64,000 bases of DNA, taken from the NCBI RefSeq assembly GCF_018070575.1, contig NZ_JAGPXN010000001.1, positions 682,001 through 746,000 of the forward strand, read 5' to 3'. Made by a program: the position numbers and the translations under genes. Below the pieces are notes generated by a model. The model had not been told where the DNA came from. It made no database searches and worked only from the letters and a program-made list of their open reading frames with translations. This DNA comes from Micromonospora sp. C31. Its GTDB lineage: Bacteria; Actinomycetota; Actinomycetes; Mycobacteriales; Micromonosporaceae. Below, in pieces: positions 9,681 to 16,813 of the stretch. Every line of letters starts with the position of its first letter. Positions within the stretch are counted from its first letter, which is position 1.

Positions 9681-11029
9681 CCAGCGAAGCTGTACCGGAA
9701 ACCTCGATGCGCCGCCGCCGCCTGCTCCTCACGACCGTCAGCACCGCTTCCGCCCTGCTGATCACCCTGGGCTTCTTCGGCGCCAAGTACGTGAAATCGC
9801 CCGCCGAGCAGCGGGCGAACGCGGCGCCACCCCAAGCGACACTGCTGACCGCAGAGGTCGAGCGGCGGGTGCTGACCCGGACACTGGTGGTACGGGGGAC
9901 CGTCACCGCCGCTCAGCGGATCGAGGTCACGCCCGTCGTCCTCGGGACACTCGCCCAGGTCCTGACGCGGGTGAACGTGACACCAGGAGAGAAGGTTGCC
10001 GCCGGAGACGTCCTGCTCGCGGTCTCCGGCCGGCCGCTCATCGTCTTTCCGGGAAAGGTGCCGGGCTACCGGGACCTGAAGCCCGGCGACCACGGCGAAG
10101 ACGTCAGACAACTGCAGGTCGCCATGAGGTCGCTCGGCCACTACCACAACGGTGACCGCGCTGGTTTCTTCGGCGCACGGACCAAGGCGGCCGTCCGGAG
10201 CCTGTACGCCGAGATCGGATATGACGTTCCGGACACCGGCGGCCCAGGTGGAGCCGGCGACGAGGAAGCCCTGCTGGCTGCCAGCGAAGCGGTGGAAGGT
10301 TCACGAATCGAACTCGACGCCGTACGGCGTCGAATCGCCGCTGGTCAGAAGGTCGCCGCCGCGGAGGAGCCACTGAGCCAACAGCGGCGGCGGCTCGAAG
10401 CGGGATTGCGCCGGGCGACCGAGCGGCATCGGGACCTCGTCGCACGCACCGGTCCGATGGTGCCGATGGCCGAGTTCATCTTCATTCCCAACCTCCCGGC
10501 GCGGGTGGTGGATGTTCCCACCACCGTCGGCAACGCCGTCACCGCCCCGCTGATCACCTTGGCGACCGGGCAACTGAAGGTGTCCCTGAAGTTGCGTCCC
10601 GATGAGGCCGCCTTGCTGAGACCCGGCATGACGGCACAGGTGATCTCCGAGACACTCGGCGAGGAGACACGCGGCACGGTCACCTCCGTGGGCCGCCTGA
10701 CTCCCAGCACCGCGGAGTCCGGTGGCGGCTCTCCGTACCACCCCGTGGAATTGCGGCCGGCACGACCGTTGTCGGCCTCGTGGGCGGACCTGGATGTGCG
10801 GGTGACGATCACCGCCGCCCAGACCGAGACCCCCGTCCTGCTGGTGCCGCTGTCGGCGATTTCGGCGGGGGCGGGTGGACAGGCCGCCGTCTCGGTTCGG
10901 GGCCCATCGGGAGAGATACAGCGCGTCGAGGTGCGGGCGGGGGTGTCCGGGGACGGATTCGTCGCGATCACCCCGTTGAAGGCGCCGGTATCGGAGGGCG
11001 ACCGCGTCGTGGTGAGTGGGCAGCCATGA
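9677..11029 (+). CDS. Efflux adaptor (membrane-fusion-type) with peptidoglycan-binding domain
   Basis: 450 residues. A single N-terminal TM helix (about 16-36), a first barrel-sandwich segment (VRGTVTAAQRIEV), then at about 135-180 a PG-binding-1-like insert (GDHGEDVRQLQVAMRSLG), a coiled hairpin (about 195-255), and a second lipoyl/beta-barrel half. This combination is common in actinobacterial MacA-like adaptors, where the adaptor spans membrane and wall rather than reaching an outer membrane. Starts and stops overlap by ATGA with both neighbours, giving a tight lipoprotein-adaptor-ATPase-permease unit. Confidence 0.88.
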   Translation: MTSEAVPETSMRRRRLLLTTVSTASALLITLGFFGAKYVKSPAEQRANAAPPQATLLTAEVERRVLTRTLVVRGTVTAAQRIEVTPVVLGTLAQVLTRVNVTPGEKVAAGDVLLAVSGRPLIVFPGKVPGYRDLKPGDHGEDVRQLQVAMRSLGHYHNGDRAGFFGARTKAAVRSLYAEIGYDVPDTGGPGGAGDEEALLAASEAVEGSRIELDAVRRRIAAGQKVAAAEEPLSQQRRRLEAGLRRATERHRDLVARTGPMVPMAEFIFIPNLPARVVDVPTTVGNAVTAPLITLATGQLKVSLKLRPDEAALLRPGMTAQVISETLGEETRGTVTSVGRLTPSTAESGGGSPYHPVELRPARPLSASWADLDVRVTITAAQTETPVLLVPLSAISAGAGGQAAVSVRGPSGEIQRVEVRAGVSGDGFVAITPLKAPVSEGDRVVVSGQP

Positions 11030-11691
11030 CACCCGTGATACGACTCGTCGACGCCTGCCGCACCTTCCCGGGCCCGCCACCGGTGCAGGCCCTGCACCCG
11101 GTGAACCTGACGGTCGAGCCGGGCACCTACCTGACGGTGGTGGGGCCGTCCGGATCCGGCAAGTCTACGTTGCTCAACATCCTCGGCCTTCTCGATCGGC
11201 CGTCGGCAGGCGTCTACGAGTTCGAGGGCGCGGACGTCAGCGAGCTGAACGACAGGTCACGGACCGCAATCCGCGCCCATCAGGTCGGATTCGTGTTCCA
11301 GTCGTTCCACCTGATGCCCCTTCGCACCGCCACCGAGAACGTGGCACTGGCCCAGCTGTACGCCGGGGCCGGGCGCCGCCAGCGAATGCTCGACGCCGGC
11401 ATTGCCCTTGAGCGTGTCGGCCTGGGCCACCGGCGCTCCTCGCTGTCCAACACCATGTCCGGAGGCGAGCGACAACGGGTGGCCATCGCACGCGCGATCG
11501 TGCACCGGCCGAGCCTCCTGCTCTGCGACGAGCCGACAGGCAATCTCGACACGGCTACCGCCGACGGTGTTCTCGACCTACTCGATGAACTGCACCGCGA
11601 CGGCATGACTCTGGTGGTCATCACGCACGCGTCCGAGGTCGCCGCCCGCGGCCAACGGACAGTCACGATCCGCGACGGCCGCCTGTCATGA
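11026..11691 (+). CDS. MacB/LolD-type ABC transporter ATPase
   Basis: 221 residues with Walker A GPSGSGKST, Q loop VFQSFHLMP, signature MSGGERQRVAIARA, Walker B LLLCDEPTGNLD and H loop VITHAS. All catalytic residues are present. The sequence belongs to the MacB/LolD/FtsE group that works with FtsX-type permeases. Its ATG overlaps the adaptor stop and its TGA overlaps the permease start, so it energises the permease encoded next. Confidence 0.93.
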   Translation: MTPVIRLVDACRTFPGPPPVQALHPVNLTVEPGTYLTVVGPSGSGKSTLLNILGLLDRPSAGVYEFEGADVSELNDRSRTAIRAHQVGFVFQSFHLMPLRTATENVALAQLYAGAGRRQRMLDAGIALERVGLGHRRSSLSNTMSGGERQRVAIARAIVHRPSLLLCDEPTGNLDTATADGVLDLLDELHRDGMTLVVITHASEVAARGQRTVTIRDGRLS

Positions 11692-12902
11692 CGCTGCGGT
11701 CCCGGATCAGTTGGCGAGATCTTGGTGCCGAGGCGCTGGCCGGGTTGCTGCAACGACCGGGCCGGTCGGCGTTGACCGCCCTCGGCACAGTATTGGGCGT
11801 CAGTGCCTTCGTCGCGGTGCTCGGCATCACCGGCACCGCCGGGAACCAGATCGACGAGCGGTTCACGGCTCTGGCGGCCACCCAGGTGGTGGTGGAGGAT
11901 GTCGGTCCCCCTGACATGCCCGCGTCGGAGGGATCCTTCGGACCCGACTCGTCGGCCAGGGTGCAGGCGCTCAACGGGGTCGTACACGCCGGTGTGTGGT
12001 GGCCCGTCCCGGCCAAGAAGCCCAGCATCAGCGCCGCCTACGGGGTGGTCACCGGCACGGAGGACCTGAGGTTCCTCGCCGTGGAGGACGGGGCGCTGTC
12101 CGCGACGCATCCGAAGCTCCAGCAGGGACGCCTCTACGACCGCTTCCACTCCGAGCGCGGGGAACGCGTGGCGGTGCTGGGTGCCGTCGCTGCGTCGAGA
12201 CTCGGGGTCACACGCCTCGACGGCCAGCCTGCGGTGTTCGTCGACGAGCGGCCCTATACCGTGATCGGGATCGTCTCCGAGGTGGATCGGCTCCCGGAGG
12301 CACTGTTCAGCGTGATGATCCCCCTCAGCACGGCCGAGTCCGACTACGGAATGCCGGAACAGGCGGCGGCCAAGATGCTGATCGAGACGCGACTGGGGGC
12401 GGCGACGGTGGTGGCGGAGCAGGTTGCGGTAGCGCTACGGCCGGAGGCGCCTGAGCGCTTCCGCGTCATTTCCCCGGTCAGCCCACGCAGCCTGCACGAC
12501 AGTGTGCTGGGAGACGTCAATCTGCTGTTCGTTCTGCTCGCCACGATATCGCTGGTGATCGGTGCTTTCGGCATTGCGAACACGACCCTGGTCGGAATCC
12601 TGGAACGAACGTCGGAGATCGGTCTACGGCGCTCGTTGGGGGCACGAAGGTGGCACATCGGAGCCCAATTCATCATGGAGTCCACGATCCTCGGACTGCT
12701 CGGCGGACTCGTCGGCACAAGCCTTGGCGTCATCACCGTTGTGATAGTTTCTCTCGCACAGCAGTGGACGGCCGTCATCGCACCCTGGATCATATTTCCA
12801 GCTCCCCTGGTAGGCGCCGCAGCAGGCTTGGTCGCAGGCATCTATCCCGCGTGGCGGGCGGCGGCAACTGAGCCCGTCGAGGCACTTCGTAGATTGGGTT
12901 GA
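11688..12902 (+). CDS. FtsX/MacB-type ABC transporter permease
   Basis: 404 residues. TM helix near 30-50, a large extracytoplasmic MacB-PCD domain (about 55-270), then three TM helices at about 283-310, 330-360 and 365-390, ending in the short basic PAWRAA..EPVEALRR motif seen in MacB permeases. Such mechanotransmission proteins move substrates that are already outside the membrane, which fits a cassette with secreted proteins and lipoproteins. Only one permease gene is present, so a homodimer is expected. Confidence 0.9.
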   Translation: MTLRSRISWRDLGAEALAGLLQRPGRSALTALGTVLGVSAFVAVLGITGTAGNQIDERFTALAATQVVVEDVGPPDMPASEGSFGPDSSARVQALNGVVHAGVWWPVPAKKPSISAAYGVVTGTEDLRFLAVEDGALSATHPKLQQGRLYDRFHSERGERVAVLGAVAASRLGVTRLDGQPAVFVDERPYTVIGIVSEVDRLPEALFSVMIPLSTAESDYGMPEQAAAKMLIETRLGAATVVAEQVAVALRPEAPERFRVISPVSPRSLHDSVLGDVNLLFVLLATISLVIGAFGIANTTLVGILERTSEIGLRRSLGARRWHIGAQFIMESTILGLLGGLVGTSLGVITVVIVSLAQQWTAVIAPWIIFPAPLVGAAAGLVAGIYPAWRAAATEPVEALRRLG

Positions 12903-12903
12903 C

Positions 12904-13305
12904 ATGAGAATTCGACGCCGGACTACAACTGCCGCTCTGTTGCTCGCCGCGTTAGGACCGGTTCTCGGGGGGTGCGCGGGCGACGACGACCCAGGCACGG
13001 TGAGGTTCGACGTTCACCTGTCCGTTTGTGAGAAGACCGGCCAGGAGTGCTTCGACCTCGGCCTACCCGATGCGGAGGTGGTCCTGCTGGAGTCTAGTGA
13101 TGAGCGACTCACCTCCGGGCGGACCGACGCCACGGGAAGGCTCACCCTCAGCGTTCGGCAGGCAGGGCCGGGCCGTGCCGTCATCAAGCATCCCCTGATC
13201 AAGGACGGCCGCAAGGAGGTCGAGCTCACCTTCCCCGCCCAGGGCGCCACGCTGGGTCAGACGATCTGGACTCGCTTGTCGGAAGACGCGGTACCGGGTG
13301 GGTGA
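12904..13305 (+). CDS. Small lipoprotein with carboxypeptidase-regulatory-like beta domain
   Basis: 133 residues. Signal peptide and lipobox LGGC (lipidated Cys near 24), then a single beta-sandwich with DAEVVLLESSDERLTSGRTDATGRL, typical of Cna-B/CarboxypepD-regulatory folds. Two further Cys (VCEKTGQEC) could form a disulfide. It starts one base after the permease stop and closes the operon. The role is unknown; a surface partner of the transporter is the natural guess. Confidence 0.75.
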   Translation: MRIRRRTTTAALLLAALGPVLGGCAGDDDPGTVRFDVHLSVCEKTGQECFDLGLPDAEVVLLESSDERLTSGRTDATGRLTLSVRQAGPGRAVIKHPLIKDGRKEVELTFPAQGATLGQTIWTRLSEDAVPGG

Positions 13306-13342
13306 GTGCTCACGACGAGAGTCGTGTAGCAGATGAGCACTC
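13304..13342. terminator. Bidirectional terminator / cruciform
   Basis: Outer arms GAGTGCTCA (13304-13312) and TGAGCACTC (13334-13342) are perfect complements. A second hairpin, CACGAC/GTCGTG with loop GAGA (13311-13326), shares bases with the left arm, so alternative folds are possible. It lies between the convergent lipoprotein and HTH genes and probably ends both transcripts. Confidence 0.6.
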
Positions 13343-13349
13343 ATGCCGG

Positions 13350-13679
13350 TCAATCCGAACGATTCTCCTGGAAACGCTGCACCAGCGCGGCCAGCACCTT
13401 CATCTCGGCAGCGAGAGCCCTGCGCCCATCCGGGGTGATCGCCGCCCAGGTGCGGGATTTTCGTCCTTCATGACCCTTGGCTATGGTGATGAGTGATTGT
13501 TCCGCGAGCACGTCGAGATGACGCCCGAGATTGCCATCGGTCAGCCCGAGCGTACGTTTGAGATAGGGAAAATCGGCGCGGCCCGCCTCGTCCAGCACGG
13601 TCAGTAGGGCCAGGCGCGTCTTTTGGTGCACGACATCGTCCAGCGAAAGAATGGGATGCATGGCGGGCTTGGAGCTCAC
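13350..13679 (-). CDS. Winged-helix transcriptional regulator (ArsR/MarR-like, DNA-binding domain only)
   Basis: 109 residues. The fold is a single winged helix: LDDVVHQKTRLALLTVL, recognition helix GLTDGNLGRHLDVL, wing HEGRKSRTWAAITPDGR. This is the small 'HTH_27/MarR_2' type that often sits beside an integral membrane protein. GTG 13679 overlaps the stop of the membrane-protein gene (GTGA), so both are made from one mRNA. It probably represses its own operon and possibly the convergent export operon. Confidence 0.82.
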   Translation of the reverse strand: MSSKPAMHPILSLDDVVHQKTRLALLTVLDEAGRADFPYLKRTLGLTDGNLGRHLDVLAEQSLITIAKGHEGRKSRTWAAITPDGRRALAAEMKVLAALVQRFQENRSD

Positions 13680-14278
13680 GCCACGAGCCTTTCTCGCCGC
13701 CGCAGGAGAGCGCCTCCGACGATCAGCACAACCCCGGTGCCGGCGAAGATGAGCGTCTCGGTCCACTCGTATCCGAGGCCGATGACGCTGTGCGTGACAT
13801 CGGTACCTGGCGCGAGTAGCAGATACAGCCAGGCCAGCAGGGACAAGGCCGCGGCAACACCCGACCACACCGTCAGGGCCCGGTCGCGTTGCAGTATGCC
13901 GATGACGAACAGGGCGGTGACCGGCCACAGCAGGGGCCGCATGCCGGCGAACCACCACGACGATGCGATGAGCAGCATTCCCGCCAGGTACAGCACGGCG
14001 AGCCTGCCATAGGAGCGTCGCCCCTCACCGACACCCGTACGCAGCGCCAGCCGCCAGGACAACAGCCCGAGGGCGATGAGGGCGACCAGGGTGGCCATCG
14101 GCCAGTAGAACGGAGCCGGCACATACCTGCCCCATACGTTGTCGGACAGCGCAAAGACAGCAGTGACCAGACCGAACACCAGAAGCGGGGTGGAAGTTCC
14201 CCGGCGGTCAGCACGGACGCGCCCGCGCAACACTCGGAAGTCGACACCAGCAGCTCGGCCTTCGCTGATCGAGTTCAT
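13676..14278 (-). CDS. Integral membrane protein, function unknown
   Basis: 200 residues with about five to six TM helices and short loops. The N-terminal 30 residues are polar and Arg-rich. ATG 14278 is preferred because GGAG lies 6 nt upstream; an in-frame TTG at 14290 is possible. No family motif seen. The gene is first in a two-gene unit with the winged-helix regulator, so it may sense or export something that controls that regulator. Confidence 0.75.
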   Translation of the reverse strand: MNSISEGRAAGVDFRVLRGRVRADRRGTSTPLLVFGLVTAVFALSDNVWGRYVPAPFYWPMATLVALIALGLLSWRLALRTGVGEGRRSYGRLAVLYLAGMLLIASSWWFAGMRPLLWPVTALFVIGILQRDRALTVWSGVAAALSLLAWLYLLLAPGTDVTHSVIGLGYEWTETLIFAGTGVVLIVGGALLRRRERLVA

Positions 14279-14663
14279 CGCATGCTCCAACCGCTCGGCA
14301 ATCTCTTACGCAGAGAACTCTACGGTAGAGAGGGCCTCCTCCCAAGGGATGCCGTGTCGCAGTCGCGAGAGCTACCGACGAGCATGTCCCCCTCCCGTCC
14401 GCCGCGGAGCCAGGGTGTCTCTTGGCCGTCTCAGTTCGATGTGCGCCGAGTCCGACGGCTCCAGCGCGGACGCGGCATGTCTCGACAGGCCGTTGCCAGC
14501 ACGGGCCGCGCCCGTGCGGAGTGGGTGCTCGTGGTTCGGGGCGAGCGTGGTGGTGGGCCGGTCCTCCGTGCGCTGCTGGTGGTTGTCGGGGTCGAGGTTC
14601 AGCCGGCGGGTCGTGGTAGTGCGGCGAGACGGCAACGCATACAGGTCACGGACCGTTTGCCCA
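14279..14663. other. Intergenic stretch without a recognisable gene
   Basis: 385 bases between the membrane-protein gene and the Smr gene. Short open frames exist on both strands but none has a ribosome site with recognisable content. It should hold the promoter of the regulator/membrane-protein operon (AT-richer bases near 14300-14335) and marks the right edge of the lower-G+C cassette. Confidence 0.5.
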
Positions 14664-14918
14664 CTACTTCCAGCGGAAGTGCACGAAGAGGCGGCCGAAG
14701 TTCTTCGAGTCCTTCTCGACCCGGTGGTAGAGCTGCTTGACGTCCTTCTGGTCGAGGAAGCGCAGCACCCTCTTCTTGAGCTGGCCGGAGCCCTTGCCGG
14801 GGATGATCTCGACGAGGGTGGCCTTCTTCGCCACCGCCTCGTCCATGATCCCGCGCAGGGCCCGGTCGATGTCCTGGCCCTTGTTGAAGATCTCGTGCAG
14901 GTCCAGCTTCAGCTTCAT
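14664..14918 (-). CDS. Small Smr-domain protein
   Basis: 84 residues, almost only the Smr fold: LDLHEI, LRGIMDEAVA, LVEIIPGKGSGQLKKRV and a C-terminal HFRWK. The GxG turn after the PGK segment corresponds to the Smr loop, and DLH replaces the DLHG/TVDLHG start. Smr domains are nicking or RNA-binding nuclease modules; stand-alone forms are widespread in actinomycetes with no fixed role. No strong ribosome site was seen upstream of ATG. Confidence 0.8.
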   Translation of the reverse strand: MKLKLDLHEIFNKGQDIDRALRGIMDEAVAKKATLVEIIPGKGSGQLKKRVLRFLDQKDVKQLYHRVEKDSKNFGRLFVHFRWK

Positions 14919-14988
14919 CGCGTACCCGCCGGCAGCTCACGTCCCATGACGCCGATGGTAGGCGCCCCGCGGCGTCCACCGCGATGCC

Positions 14989-15049
14989 GGTGATCAGGAC
15001 GGCATGGACGTCACCCGGCACCTTTATGGTCCATGGCGTCCTGATCACC
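14989..15049. repeat. Long inverted repeat, 21-bp arms
   Basis: Arms 14989-15009 and 15029-15049 match at 20 of 21 positions, separated by 19 bases. The arms contain TGATCA and GCATGGAC/GTCCATGG. It is in the gap upstream of the Smr gene, apart from the clean terminator at 15083-15122. It may be a small dispersed element or a regulatory RNA hairpin. Confidence 0.7.
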
Positions 15050-15082
15050 CCGGCGCTTGGCGTTGCGCGTTCCGTGCTGAGG

Positions 15083-15122
15083 ACGCGGGCGGGGCAGCTC
15101 TGCCGAGCTGCCCCGCCCGCGT
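15083..15122. terminator. Strong hairpin terminator
   Basis: Perfect 18-bp stem (15083-15100 with 15105-15122) and a 4-base TGCC loop, almost pure G/C. It lies 12 bases beyond the stop of the TPR gene on the minus strand. There is no T tract, as is usual for high-G+C actinomycete terminators. Confidence 0.8.
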
Positions 15123-15134
15123 GTGCCCACTTCG

Positions 15135-15503
15135 TCAGCGGTTGCCCTCGACCCGGGTCTGCACCCGGTCCAGGGCGACGCGGTAGTCGTCGTTTCCGCT
15201 GTGCATGGCCGCCGCGATGCGCAGGTGCCGCAGCGCGTCGGCGTGCCGGTTGAGCCGCTCCAGCGTGCGGCCCAGCACGTGGTGGGCGTAGTGGTCGGCG
15301 GGGTCCCGGTCGATCAGCTCCCGCAGCTGCGTCTCGGCCCGGTTGAGCTGGGCCGACTGGAAGTACGCCCGGGCCAGCAGCTGACGTACCGAGGCGTTGC
15401 CGGGCTCGGCCGCCACGATCGGTTCGAGCAGCCGGGCCGCCCCGGACGGGTCACCGGCCTCGAAGAACATGGTCGCCCGTCGGTACTCGGCCAGAAGGTC
15501 CAT
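15135..15503 (-). CDS. Small tetratricopeptide-repeat protein
   Basis: 122 residues made of about three TPR units (FFEAGDPSGAARLLEP, RAYFQSAQLNRAETQL, LGRTLERLNRHADALRHL). No signal peptide or other domain, so probably a cytoplasmic scaffold. ATG 15503 has GAGGGGG about 8 nt upstream. The frame remains open far upstream through the minisatellite, but that part is repeat sequence and is not counted as coding. Confidence 0.85.
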   Translation of the reverse strand: MDLLAEYRRATMFFEAGDPSGAARLLEPIVAAEPGNASVRQLLARAYFQSAQLNRAETQLRELIDRDPADHYAHHVLGRTLERLNRHADALRHLRIAAAMHSGNDDYRVALDRVQTRVEGNR

Positions 15504-15577
15504 CCGACCCACCCCCTCGTGTCGCACCAGTGTCCCGACGCTGGCACAACATCCACCCTCCCGCGACTGTTCCCGCG

Positions 15578-15833
15578 CAGGAGGCCGCACGGGCAGGAGG
15601 CCGCACGGGCAGGAGGCCGCACGGGCAGGAGGCCGCACGGGCAGGAGGCCGCACGGACAGGGGGCCGCACGGACAGGGGGCCGCACGGGCAGGGGGCCGC
15701 ACGGGCAGGAGGCCGCACGGACAGGGGGCCGCACGGGCAGGAGGCCGCACGGGCAGGAGGCCGCACGGACAGGAGGCCGCACGGACAGGAGGCCGCACGG
15801 GCAGGAGGCCGCACGGGCAGGAGGCCGCACGGG
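15578..15833. repeat. Minisatellite, 16 units of 16 bp
   Basis: Sixteen head-to-tail copies of CAGGAGGCCGCACGGG, with A/G variants at two positions (GGGCAG/GGACAG and GAGG/GGGG). The array fills the gap between the TPR gene and the kinase gene. A 17th copy at 15834 is degenerate. Because 16 is not a multiple of 3 and the unit has no stop, all frames stay open through it. Each unit carries AGGAGG or AGGGGG on the plus strand. Confidence 0.95.
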
Positions 15834-15879
15834 CAGCGGCCGGAAACCGCGCGACCGGCCGGGGCCGTACGGCAGAGGC

Positions 15880-16650
15880 TCAGGTGGTGGCGCCGTGCCG
15901 GCCGGCGGTCAGCTCCCAGGCGCGTACGCCACCGACGATCCCGGCGGTGTTGGGCACCACCACCACGTCGTCGCCCATCCGGGCGAGCTGTTCGGGGCGG
16001 ATCAGTCGGGAGTTGCCGCCGCCCAGGTAGAGCCGGTCCCAGCGGAACACCGGGCGCAGCCCGTCCACGACCTGGCGGATGCGGCGGGACCAGAACGCGT
16101 CCCCGAGCCGGCGCCGCTCCGGCTCGCCGACGTACGTGTCGTAGGTGGTGTTCCAGCGCACCGGGGCGTGCGACAGCTCCAGGTGCGGGGCGAGCAACCC
16201 GCCGTCGAACAGCGCACTGCCCAGCCCGGTGCCGAGGGTCAGCACCAGCTCGCAGCCGGTGCCGGCGACCACCCCGGCGCCGTGCACCTCGGCGTCGTTG
16301 AGCACCAGCGCCGGCACCCCGAACGCCTCGGCGAGCGCCGTGCGCGCGTCGTACCCGGACCACTGGGTGACCAGGGCGGGGTCGACCTTCGAGCGGGGGC
16401 CGGAGCGGGTCACGTAGTGCGGGGTGGCCACCACCACCCCGTGCCGGATCATGCCCGGCAGGCCCACGGTGAGCCGGTCCGCCGTGGGCAGCCGGCCGGC
16501 CAGGTCCAGCAGCGTCCTGACGAAGAGCGCCGGCGGCAGCGGGTACGGCGTGGGCACCCGCAGCGGTTGAGCGCGCATCGTGCCCGCCTCGTCCAGCACC
16601 GATGCCTTGATCCCGCCGCCGCCACAGTCGATCGCCAGAGTGGTCACCAC
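15880..16650 (-). CDS. ROK-family sugar kinase, polyphosphate/ATP glucokinase-like
   Basis: About 256 residues. N-terminal phosphate-binding turn AIDCGGGGIKAS, sugar-site region VGLPGMIRHG, ASN/ND motif ALVLNDAEVHG with the likely catalytic Asp, and LTLGTGLGSA for the second phosphate loop. These match PpgK-type kinases that phosphorylate glucose from polyphosphate or ATP. The DCGGGGIK loop differs from the usual DIGGSGIK, so the donor is uncertain. GTG 16650 is used; GTG 16674 is also open. No clear ribosome site. Confidence 0.78.
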   Translation of the reverse strand: MVTTLAIDCGGGGIKASVLDEAGTMRAQPLRVPTPYPLPPALFVRTLLDLAGRLPTADRLTVGLPGMIRHGVVVATPHYVTRSGPRSKVDPALVTQWSGYDARTALAEAFGVPALVLNDAEVHGAGVVAGTGCELVLTLGTGLGSALFDGGLLAPHLELSHAPVRWNTTYDTYVGEPERRRLGDAFWSRRIRQVVDGLRPVFRWDRLYLGGGNSRLIRPEQLARMGDDVVVVPNTAGIVGGVRAWELTAGRHGATT

Positions 16651-16813
16651 CCGAGCAGTGTGCCGCGTGCCCACCGGACTCCGTTCGCCGCTCCTGCACT
16701 TCCGGCCCGGTAGCCGCGGCCTTCGCCACCTTTCGTCCCGACCGGGAGCGCGGGATCACGCGGTGGCGGGGGCGCGCGGGCGCGGGGCCGGGCGGGGATA
16801 GGGTCGGGGACTG

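Noticed and set aside
15578..15833. CRISPR array
   Set aside because: The units touch each other with no spacers and are too short; it is a minisatellite.
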